Part shown: piece by piece, positions 46,570 to 56,100 of the stretch
How the letters are laid out: every line of letters starts with the position of its first letter
How positions within the stretch are numbered: position 1 is the first letter of the stretch
Origin: Klebsiella pneumoniae
GTDB lineage: Bacteria > Pseudomonadota > Gammaproteobacteria > Pseudomonadales > UBA5518
NCBI GenBank assembly: GCA_945862145.1
Contig: CAMAXE010000014.1
Coordinates: 49,394 to 113,393 of the forward strand
DNA: 64,000 nt
Reading direction: 5' to 3'
Position numbers and translations under genes: made by a program
The notes under the pieces: generated by a model
Told to the model about the DNA's origin: nothing
Database searches by the model: none
The model's input: the letters and a program-made list of their open reading frames with translations, nothing else

Positions 46570-47754
46570 TCAGACGGGAATATCGGTGAGGCTGGTGATG
46601 GCGAGCACGATGCCCAGCACGATGATGCCTATACCCATGCCGATCACCAGGATGGCGAGGGGCTCGATCAGCAACAGCACCCGTTTCATGCGTTCGCGGC
46701 CGCTTTTGGCGCTGAGCGCGGCCAGTGCTTTCAGCATGTCCGGCAGGCGTCCGGCGCGCTCGCCCGTGCGCAGCAGGTTCCAGGCGGTGGCGTCCATCGC
46801 GCCCTGTTCCTCCAGTGCCTTGGAGAGCGCGAGCCCGGCTTTCACCGAGCGCGCCGCGGTTTCCAGCCGGCGGCGCCGGGTGACGAGCTTCACCGAGCTG
46901 TTGGCGAGGTCCAACGCATCGAGCATCGGCACACCCTGCCCGAGCAGCGCGCCCATCAGCGCGGCCCAGCCGGCAGTCGAGGACTCACCGATCCAGGCGC
47001 CCACCACCGGCACACCGGCCAGCCACTCGAACAGCGCATCGCGCACGGCTGGCTTGCGGAACACGCGCACCAGTGAGATCGCCGCCACCAGCATGCCGAG
47101 CAGCAGCAGGAGCAGGTTCTCGTTCACGAACTGCCCCGCCGACAGCACGGCCCACGCAAGCCACGGCAGCGACTCGGCGTTCTTCAGCAGCCCGGCGAAC
47201 CGGGGCACCACGAAACTGAACATCAGACCCACCGCGAGCAGCCCCACGCCCACCAGCACAGCCGGATAAATCAGTGCGTTGCGCATTTCGGCGGCGAGCT
47301 CGCGCTCATAGGTGTACTGCGTGAGGGCTTCCTCCAGGCTGTCTGCGAGTCGCCCGGTCATCTCGCCGGCGCGGGCCAGCTGGAAAAAATACTCCGGTAG
47401 CACCAACCCTGACAGGCGCAGGGCCTCGGCGAAGGACTTGCCCTGCGATATGGCGCGGCCGAGTTTATCCAGCGCCTCGGCAAGCGAATCGCCCGCGTGC
47501 GCGGTGGCGATCGAGCTCACTGATTCTGCAATGCCGAGTCCCGAGTGCAGCAGGGTGGACAGTTCGGTGAAAGCGAGCTGCAGCGTGGCGCCTGAGATCC
47601 GCCCCCGGCGGCTGCGCGCCACCGCCGCCTCGAGTCCGAGCACGGTATTGCCCTGGCGCTGCAGGCTGCGGCGTGCCTCGGCTTCGCTCGCTGCCTCGAC
47701 GGCACCGCGCTCGAGCCGGCCATCGGCATTCAGCAGCTCGTAGGCGAACTTCAT
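46570..47754 (-). CDS. gspF: T2SS inner-membrane platform protein GspF
   Basis: 394 aa with two homologous cytoplasmic helix bundles and three membrane helices (about 165-190, 215-240 and 365-390). Signature LARAGEMTGRLADSLEEA is repeated as LLRTGERAGRLPDMLKAL. Follows gspE by one base. Confidence 0.95.
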   Translation of the reverse strand: MKFAYELLNADGRLERGAVEAASEAEARRSLQRQGNTVLGLEAAVARSRRGRISGATLQLAFTELSTLLHSGLGIAESVSSIATAHAGDSLAEALDKLGRAISQGKSFAEALRLSGLVLPEYFFQLARAGEMTGRLADSLEEALTQYTYERELAAEMRNALIYPAVLVGVGLLAVGLMFSFVVPRFAGLLKNAESLPWLAWAVLSAGQFVNENLLLLLLGMLVAAISLVRVFRKPAVRDALFEWLAGVPVVGAWIGESSTAGWAALMGALLGQGVPMLDALDLANSSVKLVTRRRRLETAARSVKAGLALSKALEEQGAMDATAWNLLRTGERAGRLPDMLKALAALSAKSGRERMKRVLLLIEPLAILVIGMGIGIIVLGIVLAITSLTDIPV

Positions 47755-47755
47755 G

Positions 47756-49420
47756 TCACTGGCTCACGACCCGCATGACCTCCTCGACGGAGGTTATCCC
47801 GCGGCTCGCTTTCAGCAGGCCGTCGTCGCGCAGCGAACGCCAGCCGGCGGCTCGCACATGCGCCTTCAGCTGGTCCTGCGAGACATTGCGCGCCACCAGA
47901 GCCTGCATTTCCTCGTCGACTGGTATCAGCTCGTAGATACCGATGCGACCCTTGTAGCCGGTGCCCTGACAGGCCGGGCAGCCGCGCGGGTGGAACCAGT
48001 TGCCGTGGCCATTCCAGGCCGGTAAGGCGGCAAGCTCGGTCAGGATCTCGGGGGGCACCGTGCCCGGCTCGCGGCAGGCGCTGCAGAGCACCCGCACCAG
48101 ACGCTGAGCCTGCAGGCCGCGCACCGGTGCGGCGGCCAGGAAGGGCTCGATGCCCATGTTGATCAGCCGGGTGAACGCCGAGGCGGCATCGTTGGTGTGC
48201 AGCGTAGAGAGCACCAAGTGCCCGGTGAGCGCGGCCTGGATGGCGATTTCGGCGGTTTCGAGGTCGCGGATCTCGCCGATCATGATCACGTCCGGGTCCT
48301 GACGCAGGATCGCGCGCAGGGCCCGAGCAAAGTTGTAGCCGATATCCGCCCGCGCCTGGATCTGCGTGATGCCCTGCAGCTGGAATTCCACCGGATCCTC
48401 GACCGTGATCATCTTGCGGTTGCCGTCGTTGGCGGCAGTAAGCATGGAATACAGCGTGGTGGATTTGCCCGAGCCGGTGGGTCCGGTGACCAGCACGATG
48501 CCGTGGGCCTCGCGGGCCCAGCCGTGCATCAGCTCGAGGTGGTCGGGCTCCATGCCGAGGTTGGCGAGTGCGAGGTCCGCGCGCTCCTTGGGCAGCAGGC
48601 GCAGCACGATCGACTCCCCGTGCACGTCGGGTGCGGTCGAGACGCGGATGTCGAACTCCCGCCCGCCCACACGGGTGCTCATGCGGCCGTCCTGCGGCAG
48701 CCGGCGCTCGGCGATGTCTGCGCCCGAGATCAGTTTGATGCGTGAGGCCACGGCCGGGAACCGTTCCATCGGTTGTGTCATGCGGGTGTGCAGCACGCCG
48801 TCGACGCGCAGCCGCACCAGGAATTGCGTGGCGCCCGCCTCGACATGAATGTCCGAGGCGCCCAGCTCCACGGCCTGCGCCAGGATATTGTTCACCAGCT
48901 CGATGATCGGGGCTTCCTCGGCGAGTTCGCGCAACGCCTTGTCGGTGCCGCCGGAGAGCGAATCCATGGCCCGCTCGCGGGACAGGAAGTCGAGGTATTG
49001 GTCGAGATCATGGCGCCGCGCCAGGTAGAGATCGAGGCGGCGCTCGCCGGCGCAGACCGACAGCGCCTGCAGCACCAGTGGCGAGAGCGGATCCTGCGCG
49101 GTCCAGCCGAAGGCGTCCTCGCCCTCGTGCCAGAGCAGGACGCGCTGATCGATGAACCAGTCGACGGGAATGCCCGCGCCGCTGATACCCTGCTGTACGC
49201 GGGACTCATCGGGCAGGGGCACCCCCGTTCCCAGCACGGGAGCATCGAGCTGCCCCGACAGCGCTTTCAGCAGGGCGTCTTCGGCCACCGCGCCGGTACG
49301 GAAAAGGATGGAGCCCAGCCGCCCACCTGCGGCAGCCTGCAGTTGCAGGGCGCGCTCCACGTCCTGGGCATGCACGGCGCGTGCATCGACCAGCAATTCA
49401 CCGATTTTGCGTGATTCCAC
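47756..49420 (-). CDS. gspE: T2SS ATPase GspE
   Basis: 554 aa. N-terminal MshEN-type domain (KIGELLVDARAVHAQDVERA), then the secretion ATPase with Walker A GPTGSGKSTT, Asp box and Walker B DPDVIMIGEIRD, His box LSTLHTNDA and a zinc-binding set CSAC and CPAC. GTG start. First gene of the eleven-gene operon, divergent from cinA by 100 bases, which must hold its promoter. Confidence 0.96.
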   Translation of the reverse strand: MESRKIGELLVDARAVHAQDVERALQLQAAAGGRLGSILFRTGAVAEDALLKALSGQLDAPVLGTGVPLPDESRVQQGISGAGIPVDWFIDQRVLLWHEGEDAFGWTAQDPLSPLVLQALSVCAGERRLDLYLARRHDLDQYLDFLSRERAMDSLSGGTDKALRELAEEAPIIELVNNILAQAVELGASDIHVEAGATQFLVRLRVDGVLHTRMTQPMERFPAVASRIKLISGADIAERRLPQDGRMSTRVGGREFDIRVSTAPDVHGESIVLRLLPKERADLALANLGMEPDHLELMHGWAREAHGIVLVTGPTGSGKSTTLYSMLTAANDGNRKMITVEDPVEFQLQGITQIQARADIGYNFARALRAILRQDPDVIMIGEIRDLETAEIAIQAALTGHLVLSTLHTNDAASAFTRLINMGIEPFLAAAPVRGLQAQRLVRVLCSACREPGTVPPEILTELAALPAWNGHGNWFHPRGCPACQGTGYKGRIGIYELIPVDEEMQALVARNVSQDQLKAHVRAAGWRSLRDDGLLKASRGITSVEEVMRVVSQ

Positions 49421-49520
49421 GGGATGCAGTGTGTCCGTTGGCGAGTCGGGCTATTCAAACAGGTCGGGGGGTGGGAGACAATCAAGCGCGGAAAGGCTGC
49501 CCGCACCGTGTGACAGCCGC

Positions 49521-50816
49521 ATGACCGGAGCATCCTGCGTGACGCTGAACCTGCTGATGACCGGCAACGAGTTGATGAGTGGAGTCACCGTGGACAGCAA
49601 CTCCGCACTTATCGCCCGCCTGCTCGAAGCCCTGAACATGCGGGTGGGTAGCAAGCTCGCCATCGGCGACGACCTCACGCAGATCTGCGCCGAGATCGAG
49701 CGCCTGGCGGGCCTGAGCGAGGTGCTGGTGGTGAACGGTGGGCTCGGGCCCACCAGCGATGACCTCACCTCCGAGGCCCTTGCCCGCGCGGCCGGCGTGC
49801 CGCTGGTCGAGAACGCCGAGGCGCTCGCGCACCTCGAGGCCTGGTGCGGGCGCCGCGGATTGGCCCTGAATGCCGCCAACCGCAAACAGGCCCTCCTGCC
49901 CGCAGGCAGTGTGCTGATTCCTAACCGGGTGGGCAGTGCGGTGGGCTTTCGCCTGCAGCACCGCGGCTGCGAGATCGTCTGCACGCCCGGCCCGCCCGGT
50001 GAGCTGCGCCCCATGCTCGAGGAGCACATCCTGCCCTGGCTTGCCGAGCGCTACCCCATGCGCGAGCCGGTGGTGATCACGCGCTTCCAGGTTTTTGGCA
50101 TCGGCGAGTCCTCGCTGCAGGAGCTGATCGGCCGGGAGATGCCCGACTGGCCTGCAGAGGTCGAGCTCGGTTTTCGCGCCGGTGCGCCGCTGTTGGAACT
50201 CAAGGTTTCGAGTTTCTCCAGCCGTGCCCAAGGCGCCCGCCTTGCCTGCGAGGGACGCCTGCGCGCACTGCTGGCGGACTACATCGTCGGCATGGCGGAC
50301 ACCACGCTGCCGTCATGCCTGGTGGGGTTGCTCGCCGCCCGCGGCGAGCGCGTTGCCCTCGCCGAGTCCTGCACCGGCGGCCTGATCGCAGCACTGCTTA
50401 CCGAGGTGCCCGGCGCCTCGCGCGTCTTCGAGGCGGGCTATGTGGTTTACGCCAACCGCATCAAGGAGCGGATGCTGGGCGTGAGCCACGAGACCCTTGA
50501 ACGCCACGGCGCCGTGAGCGAGCAGGTGGTGCGCGAGATGGCTGTAGGCGCGCTCCGCGAGAGCGGCGCAGAGCATGTGCTGGCGGTCTCAGGTATTGCG
50601 GGCCCGGATGGCGCCACGCCGGGCAAGCCGGTGGGCACGGTGTGGATCGCGTGGGGCAACGCCGGGAACATCCGCGCGCGAGAGTTGTACTTTCCCGTGG
50701 CCCGCAAACTCTTCCAGACCATGGTCGCGGCCACCGCGCTCGATCTGCTGCGCCGCGATCTGTTGGGCATTGAGGGGGTTCCCCGCTATCTGCGCGAGCG
50801 ACGGGTGCCGCGCTGA
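49521..50816 (+). CDS. cinA: CinA-family protein (molybdopterin-binding plus nicotinamide-nucleotide amidohydrolase domains)
   Basis: 431 aa, full length. The N-terminal MoCF-like domain has GLGPTSDDLTSEALARAAG and PGPPGELRPMLEEH; the C-terminal PncC-like domain has ALAESCTGGLIAALLTEVPG and VSGIAGPDGATPGKPVGTVW with the catalytic Ser. The family deamidates NMN. ATG at 49521. Confidence 0.93.
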   Translation: MTGASCVTLNLLMTGNELMSGVTVDSNSALIARLLEALNMRVGSKLAIGDDLTQICAEIERLAGLSEVLVVNGGLGPTSDDLTSEALARAAGVPLVENAEALAHLEAWCGRRGLALNAANRKQALLPAGSVLIPNRVGSAVGFRLQHRGCEIVCTPGPPGELRPMLEEHILPWLAERYPMREPVVITRFQVFGIGESSLQELIGREMPDWPAEVELGFRAGAPLLELKVSSFSSRAQGARLACEGRLRALLADYIVGMADTTLPSCLVGLLAARGERVALAESCTGGLIAALLTEVPGASRVFEAGYVVYANRIKERMLGVSHETLERHGAVSEQVVREMAVGALRESGAEHVLAVSGIAGPDGATPGKPVGTVWIAWGNAGNIRARELYFPVARKLFQTMVAATALDLLRRDLLGIEGVPRYLRERRVPR

Positions 50817-50864
50817 GGCCCGCCGCGTATGTGCGCCAACGTCGTGCTGCACGGCACCGAGCGA

Positions 50865-51002
50865 GCGCTTCGGGCCAAGGGGCTTCCCCGCTCGCTCACG
50901 CCTCGGCACATCCCTGTGCCGAGGCTGCCGCATCCATGAAATCGTTCCCGACGATTTCACGGATGAAGGCCGCTCCCGGGTAAGCCCCTCGGCCCGAAGC
51001 GC
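50865..51002. repeat. 138-bp structured element, copy A
   Basis: Bounded by 21-base inverted ends (50865-50885 and 50982-51002, one mismatch), with two inner hairpins: 50900-50925 (11-bp perfect stem, TCCC loop) and 50932-50964 (14-bp stem with one mismatch, TCCCG loop). It can fold as a three-way junction. The 102-base stretch 50883-50984 recurs in reverse orientation at 51584-51685 with a single difference. No protein is likely. See copy B. Confidence 0.85.
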
Positions 51003-51051
51003 GGGCGAGGGAGAGACAACCGGAAAAGCCCCGGGCGCAGGCCGCGCCTCA

Positions 51052-51165
51052 GGCAGCCCGAGGATCCGCGCCGCCTCTGCGCAACTGGCCACCGCGCTCG
51101 AGCGCAAGCAGGGCCACGGGTGTGGCGAATAGATCGCCGCCCATCACCGCCACGGACCAGGGCAG
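51052..51165 (-). pseudogene. Truncated duplicate of the 3' end of the BKACE-fusion gene
   Basis: 114 bases closely matching 51799-52019 in the same orientation, but lacking 107 internal bases (junction near 51094, GCCACCGCGCTCGAGC). Just before it, 50995-51031 matches one unit of the 21-bp repeats found before the intact gene. It therefore descends from a direct duplication of the gene end with its flanking element and has since decayed. Nothing is expected to be expressed from it. Confidence 0.85.
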
Positions 51166-51270
51166 AAAGAGTAGGCGCGAGTTCGCGCAAGCGACGGAAG
51201 TTGTGCGGGTGTGTTGGCGCTGGCTTCAGCAGCCGCAGGATATGTTGAGGCTGCCCAGGGTCAATCCGTC

Positions 51271-51290
51271 AGGGGTAACCCCCCTTTTTT
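51271..51290. terminator. Short hairpin with T-tract beside the IS remnant
   Basis: AGGGG-TAAC-CCCCT followed by TTTTT. It lies between the decayed gene copy and the transposase fragment and may belong to the IS end. Confidence 0.4.
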
Positions 51291-51310
51291 CACCGTTCGC
51301 AAAAGTAGGG

Positions 51311-51547
51311 CTAAGCGGCTATCGCCAGTTTCTGTTTCGGGATGATGCCTCCAAGGGCCATGTTCGGCCGTTCGTTGTTGTGGGTCCATAGCCACTTCGT
51401 GGCAAGGTCCTGCATCTCGTCGATGGATTCGAAGAGGTTGTAGCTCAGCCAGTCGTAGCGCACGGTAGGGTTGTACCGCTCGATATAGGCATTCTGTTGT
51501 GGCTTGCCGGGCAGGATGTGCTCGATGCGAATTCCGTTGCGCTGCAA
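51311..51547 (-). mobile_element. IS3-family transposase remnant (C-terminal end of OrfB)
   Basis: About 78 residues of an IS3-group DDE transposase C-terminus: HILPGKPQQNAYIERYNPTV followed by the ending NNERPNMALGGIIPKQKLA. The catalytic Glu-containing stretch just before the YIERYN motif is kept, but the rest of the integrase domain and OrfA are missing; matching sequence stops near 51560 at the structured element. No intact IS ends were found. It marks an old insertion that was cut down. Confidence 0.9.
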
Positions 51548-51565
51548 GGCACGGCAACCGATTGA

Positions 51566-51703
51566 GCGCCTCGTGCCGAGGCTCTTACCCGGGAGCGGCC
51601 TTCATCCGTGAAATCGTCGGGAACGATTTCACGGATGCGGCAGCCTCGGCACAGGGATGTGCCGAGGCGTGAGCGAGCGGGGAAGAGCCTCGGCACGAGG
51701 CGC
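51566..51703. repeat. 138-bp structured element, copy B (inverted relative to copy A)
   Basis: Perfect 21-base inverted ends (51566-51586 and 51683-51703). Inner hairpins at 51604-51636 (perfect 14-bp stem) and 51643-51668 (perfect 11-bp stem). Compared with copy A the core is almost identical, but the outer stem differs at four pairs, each changed on both sides so that pairing is kept. Same total length as copy A. Such size and ends resemble a MITE, but the covariation argues for a conserved fold. Confidence 0.85.
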
Positions 51704-51784
51704 GGGTGCGACAACCCGAAGCGCGGGTGCGACAACCCGAAGCGCGGGGTGCGACAACCCGAAGCGCGGGTGCGACAACCCGAA
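51700..51784. repeat. Four tandem copies of a 21-bp hairpin-forming unit
   Basis: Units at 51700-51720, 51721-51741, 51742-51763 (one extra G) and 51764-51784, each with CGGGT-GCGACA-ACCCG as a five-base stem. They follow copy B directly and end 11 bases before the BKACE-fusion stop, so they would be transcribed at its 3' end. Confidence 0.9.
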
Positions 51785-51794
51785 AAGCCCGTGC

Positions 51795-53132
51795 CTACGG
51801 CAGCCCGAGAATGCGCGCCGCCTCTGCACAACTCGCCACCGGCCGACCCACTTCGTGGCAGAGCGCCACGGCCTGTAGTGTGAGCTCCTCGTTGGTGGGA
51901 TGGTCCGCCCCGAGGTGATCCTCCAGCCCGGTGTGCAGGTGGCCGCCGCGCTCGAGCGCGAGGCGTGCCACGGGCGTGGCGAATAGATCGCCGCCCATCA
52001 CCGCCACTGACCAGGGCAGATCGCAGCCCGCGGTTTCCAGCATCTCGAGGTAGGCCTCCAGCGCTTTCGCCGTGGGCGGCAGGCCGAAGGTCACGCCGCT
52101 GCCGATGCCCATGTAGCCGGTGTCGCCGCCAAAGTAGAACTTCAACATCGCACCGGGCGGCAGTTTCCCCAGCCGCCAGTAAACGAGCGCGTTGCGCAGG
52201 AAGCCGGGTTCGTAGATTGCGAGGCTCAGACCGAGCTGCAGTTCCGTGGCCTGCGCGATGGCTACTTCCATGTCGGCGAAGGTGTTGAGGTACATGAAAC
52301 TCTGCTTGCTCGGCATGCCGTCCGGATCGGCCCAGCCGAGAATCATCGAGCCCGGGTCCATCAGGCCGATGCGGATCGCGCCTGCCGCGGCGAGGATCCG
52401 GATGTGCTCCAGCCGTGCGGCCATTGCGGTGCCTGCACCGATGGTCGGGTAGAGCAGGGCATCGGGGCGTGCGGCGAGTATTGGCTGGTAGCTCTCGAGG
52501 TAACGCAGGGCGGCCTCTGCGGGCGGCAAGCTGAAGTCGCTCAGGGGCGTGTGCGTGTGCACTATCGATGCGCCCGCGGCAAAACAGGCGAGTGCCTCGG
52601 CGGCGATCTGCGCGGTGTCCACCGGCACGTGCGGGTTGCGCGCTGGCTGCGTGGCGCCGTTGATGGCGGTCTCGATGATCACGGCCCGTTCGTGCACGGG
52701 TGCCTCTGTGGCACCCGCACCGGGCGAGGGCCGCGCGGCCTGCGCGCTGTCGATGCCGTGGATGGATTCGAGCTCGAGGCGCAGCTCCCGCGCCAGCATG
52801 CGCAGCGAGCCCGCGGTGTCCTCGGTCTGCAGCGCGGGTGCCTGCGGTGGAAGCGAGCTTGCAACGCTACTGATGCCCGCCGCGATATCAGCGTCCGGCT
52901 GGAACAGCCCGAGCAGCACGCCGGGGTCGAGCCAGTCGCCCTCTACCGCGCCGCGCACCACCAGCGAGCCGTCGCAGGGAGCACGTAACTCGAGCACGGT
53001 GTCCACGGCATCCATTGACACCAGCAGGTCGCCCGCGGCGACTCTCTGGCCCGGGTTCGCATGCCACCGCAGGAGCTCTGCTCCCGCGAGCGCGTTGCTG
53101 GCATCGGGAAGGCGTATTTCGAGGGTCTTCAT
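51795..53132 (-). CDS. BKACE (DUF849) enzyme fused to lipoyl-like and E3-binding-like regions
   Basis: 445 aa. Residues 1-80 look like a biotinyl/lipoyl hammerhead domain (LLRWHANPGQRVAAGDLLVS, then LRAPCDGSLVVRG), but the lysine that would carry lipoate is absent (SMDAVDTVLE). After a linker, residues about 108-128 (GSLRMLARELRLELESIHGI) resemble the peripheral-subunit-binding region of 2-oxoacid dehydrogenase E2 proteins. From about 150 follows a beta-keto acid cleavage enzyme domain: metal-binding histidines in IVHTHTPLSDF, GLMDPGSMILGW, and GLEDHLGADHPTN near the end. BKACE enzymes cleave beta-keto acids with acetyl-CoA. Stand-alone family members are about 300 aa. Overlaps tamB by four bases. 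Confidence 0.85.
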   Translation of the reverse strand: MKTLEIRLPDASNALAGAELLRWHANPGQRVAAGDLLVSMDAVDTVLELRAPCDGSLVVRGAVEGDWLDPGVLLGLFQPDADIAAGISSVASSLPPQAPALQTEDTAGSLRMLARELRLELESIHGIDSAQAARPSPGAGATEAPVHERAVIIETAINGATQPARNPHVPVDTAQIAAEALACFAAGASIVHTHTPLSDFSLPPAEAALRYLESYQPILAARPDALLYPTIGAGTAMAARLEHIRILAAAGAIRIGLMDPGSMILGWADPDGMPSKQSFMYLNTFADMEVAIAQATELQLGLSLAIYEPGFLRNALVYWRLGKLPPGAMLKFYFGGDTGYMGIGSGVTFGLPPTAKALEAYLEMLETAGCDLPWSVAVMGGDLFATPVARLALERGGHLHTGLEDHLGADHPTNEELTLQAVALCHEVGRPVASCAEAARILGLP

Positions 53133-56100
53133 CGATGAAAAGAATACAGGAAGTCCACCGCGTTCTCGACGCCGGAGACGGCCTCCACGAAGAAGCGCGG
53201 GGTGAGCCGGTAGCGCAGCCTGAAGGTGTTGACCTTCTCGAAGGTCGAGACCCCGTAGCGCAGGTAGAGATCTGGCGTGAGGTAGCCGCTCAGCTGCACT
53301 TCGGTGCCGCCCTGCACGTCGCGTGAATCGATCTGGAAATCCTGTATGCCCAGCTTGCCGAGGACGCGGCCGGTCACCACGCCGGCTCCCGCGAGCCCCA
53401 TCCGCATCGCCGTGCTGCTCAGAGCGAGTTCGTTGTTGTCGCCGGTAGCGGGGGCCCGGCCCGTGAGCAGGTAATGCAGCGCGCGGCTTTCGGGCATGGT
53501 CGGCTTGGAGAACACCGTGACCTCGGGTGCCTTGGCGTCACCGCGCACCTGCACGCCAACGCTGATCTGCTCATCCTCGATTCGGCGTACCGCCGTGATC
53601 CGCAGTCCCGGGCGCCCCAGCGGACCCCGGAAGAGCAGGCTGCCCGCGGTCACCTCGAGCCGTTGCCCGTAGGCGGTGTAGCGACCATCCAGGATCTTCA
53701 CCTCGCCGCGCCCCTCGAGTGGCGTGCCCGGCTGGCGCTGCAGCCGGATGCCGCCGCCCAGCCGTGCATCGGCGCCGAAGCCCTTCAGGTGCACGGCCTT
53801 GCCGAGTTCGAGGTTGATGGCCAGCGCGTAGTCGAAGCGCGATTCGGGGGTCTTCTTGCCCACGATCACGGTGTCGCGGGAGACGCTCACCGCGCTCTCC
53901 GGGAGCGACTCCAGATCGATGTCGGCGGTGGGTATGCGCACGCTGCCGCTCACGCTCGCCAGCGCGGGCTCGAGGTCCAGCGTGATGTCGGGCACCACGT
54001 GGATGCGCAGGCCGCGTCGCGGCTCGAGCAGCAGTTCCTCGGCGTGGAGGTGCAACCGCGCGCTCCAGTCCTTGCCGGCCCAGCGGAAGTTGCCGTCGAT
54101 GTTGCCGGTGCCCGCCTGCGTGCGCAGGTGACCTTTCAGGCTTGCCTGTGGCCCCACAAATGTGAGTGCGAGTGCAAACTCGTCGATCGGGTGCGTCAGT
54201 GACTCATGGGCAAAGAGTCCTTCCGTGATGTCGAGTTCGCCGGCGAGCTGTGGACTTGCCACCGTTCCCGAGATGCCGATGCGCCCGTCGAGTCGCCCGC
54301 GGGCCTCGAGGCTGCCGGGAATGATTCGCAGCATCGGCCCGGTGTCGATGGCGGCCAGCGTGACGCTGCCTGACAACGCCGATCCCGGCGCGGTGCCCGC
54401 GATCTCCAGCGCGCCTGAGAGCACACCCGTAGCGCCGGATCGCGCCTGCCCTTGCAGCCGCGTCACCCCTTGCTCCATTTCCAGTCCGATCGCCAGTTCG
54501 CGCAGATCGAAGGGCAGTTCCTCGCCGGCGGCGAGCGGCACGATCTGGAGCACGGCGGATTCCAGTTTTGCGCTGAGCCGTAGCGGTGCGTTTCCGCGTC
54601 GCGAGGCATCCACGGCGAGATCGAGCGTACCCTCTGCCTGCAACTCCTCGGGCAGCCAGGGCGAGATCAGGTCGAGCGGCAGGGCCCGCAGCCTGAGCGC
54701 GATGCCCTCGAGTGCCGCCGGCGCAAGACTCAGCCGCTGCGTGTTGCAGATGGAGGCCTTGGCGTTACGCAGGCAGAAGGGCTCCAGTGCGAGCGTGCGT
54801 CGCGTGGCGTTCCAGCCGATCGCGAGCGTCTCGTCGAGGCGCCATGACTTGGCGCCGGCGTGGCGCTGCAGTTCCAGATCCCGGCAATTACCGCTCCAGT
54901 CGCCGCTGCGCACGGCCAGCGTGCCGCTGCAGTCGAGCGCGAGTTTCAGGCCCTCGCCCGTCGTCTGCGCGTTCAGGCGGTGCGACGCGGTGCTGCCGGT
55001 GAGCAGCGCATTGAGGCCATCGATCGGGAGACCCGCCAGCACGAGCCCTCGGGCATCCAGGGACAGACGGTTGCCGCTCGCCTGCGGGCCACGCCACCTG
55101 GCCGCAGCCTCCAGAGACTGCGCTGTGCTGCCTTGCCAGCCGGCTTGCTGCAGTTGCAGCGTGGCCTCGAGTTCCGGGCTTCCGCGCGTGCCGCCCAGAT
55201 GAAACTCGCCATGACCATGACCCGAGGCCTGCGCCAGCGTCTGCGCGAGATCCTGCGCTTGCAGTTCGCCTTCAAGGTCGAGTCGCTCGCCGGCGCTGCC
55301 TGTGAGGCGCAGTCGATTGCCGCCGCCGGCGAGCTCCAGACCATCCACGCTCAGGCCTCCGGCGCCATCGAGCGCTATCGTTCCGGTGGCGCTCAGGGGG
55401 CGGGCGTCGAACTTGCCTTGTACGTCGAGCATTGCCCGCAGGCCTTCGCTCGTGCCGCGCAACGCGCCGTCGAGGCGTACGCTCCCGCCGATGCTGCAAC
55501 CGGTTTGCGTGCGCCAGCGGGGCAGGCAGGCCTCATGCAGCTCCGCCGCCAGCTGCCAGTTCCGGTCGCCGCTGAGTGCAAGGTGGCCGGATCCCTGAAC
55601 AGTGCCGATCGCACCCTCCAGCGCAGCGGATGTGAGCGCGAGACCCTCTGCGGGCGACCAGGTGGCCGCCCCGCGCAGCCGGTTGCCGCCGATCCACGTC
55701 GAGACGGTGCTGGCCTCGAAGGTAGCTTCAACGTGCTCCAGGCTCCCAGCCAGCGTGGCGCTCGTGTTATCCAGCGTGCCGTAGTCGGCCAGCTCGCCCG
55801 GCAGCGAGAGCGGTGCGCTCGCCTGCAGTTGCAGCGCGAAAGGCAGCGCCTCGCCCAGCGGATCGACCGTGCCGCTCGCTGTGAAGGGCCATGGTCCGCC
55901 GGCCTCGGCGTGGACCTCGAGCCGTGCGAGGTCGCCCTGCGCACGCAGCCGCAGTGCCGGCCAGTCGGGCTGCGCGAGTGTTGCGTTTGCCGATAGCGGC
56001 AGTTTGCCTTCGAGGTCGAGACGACCGCTCAGTCGGATGCCCGTCTCGCCGATGCGCCCGGCCAGCCGCTCGACCTCGATGCGGCTGCCCGTTACCGCAG

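Noticed and set aside
51700..51784. CRISPR-like array
   Set aside because: The 21-bp units are directly adjacent with no spacers, and no cas gene is near.
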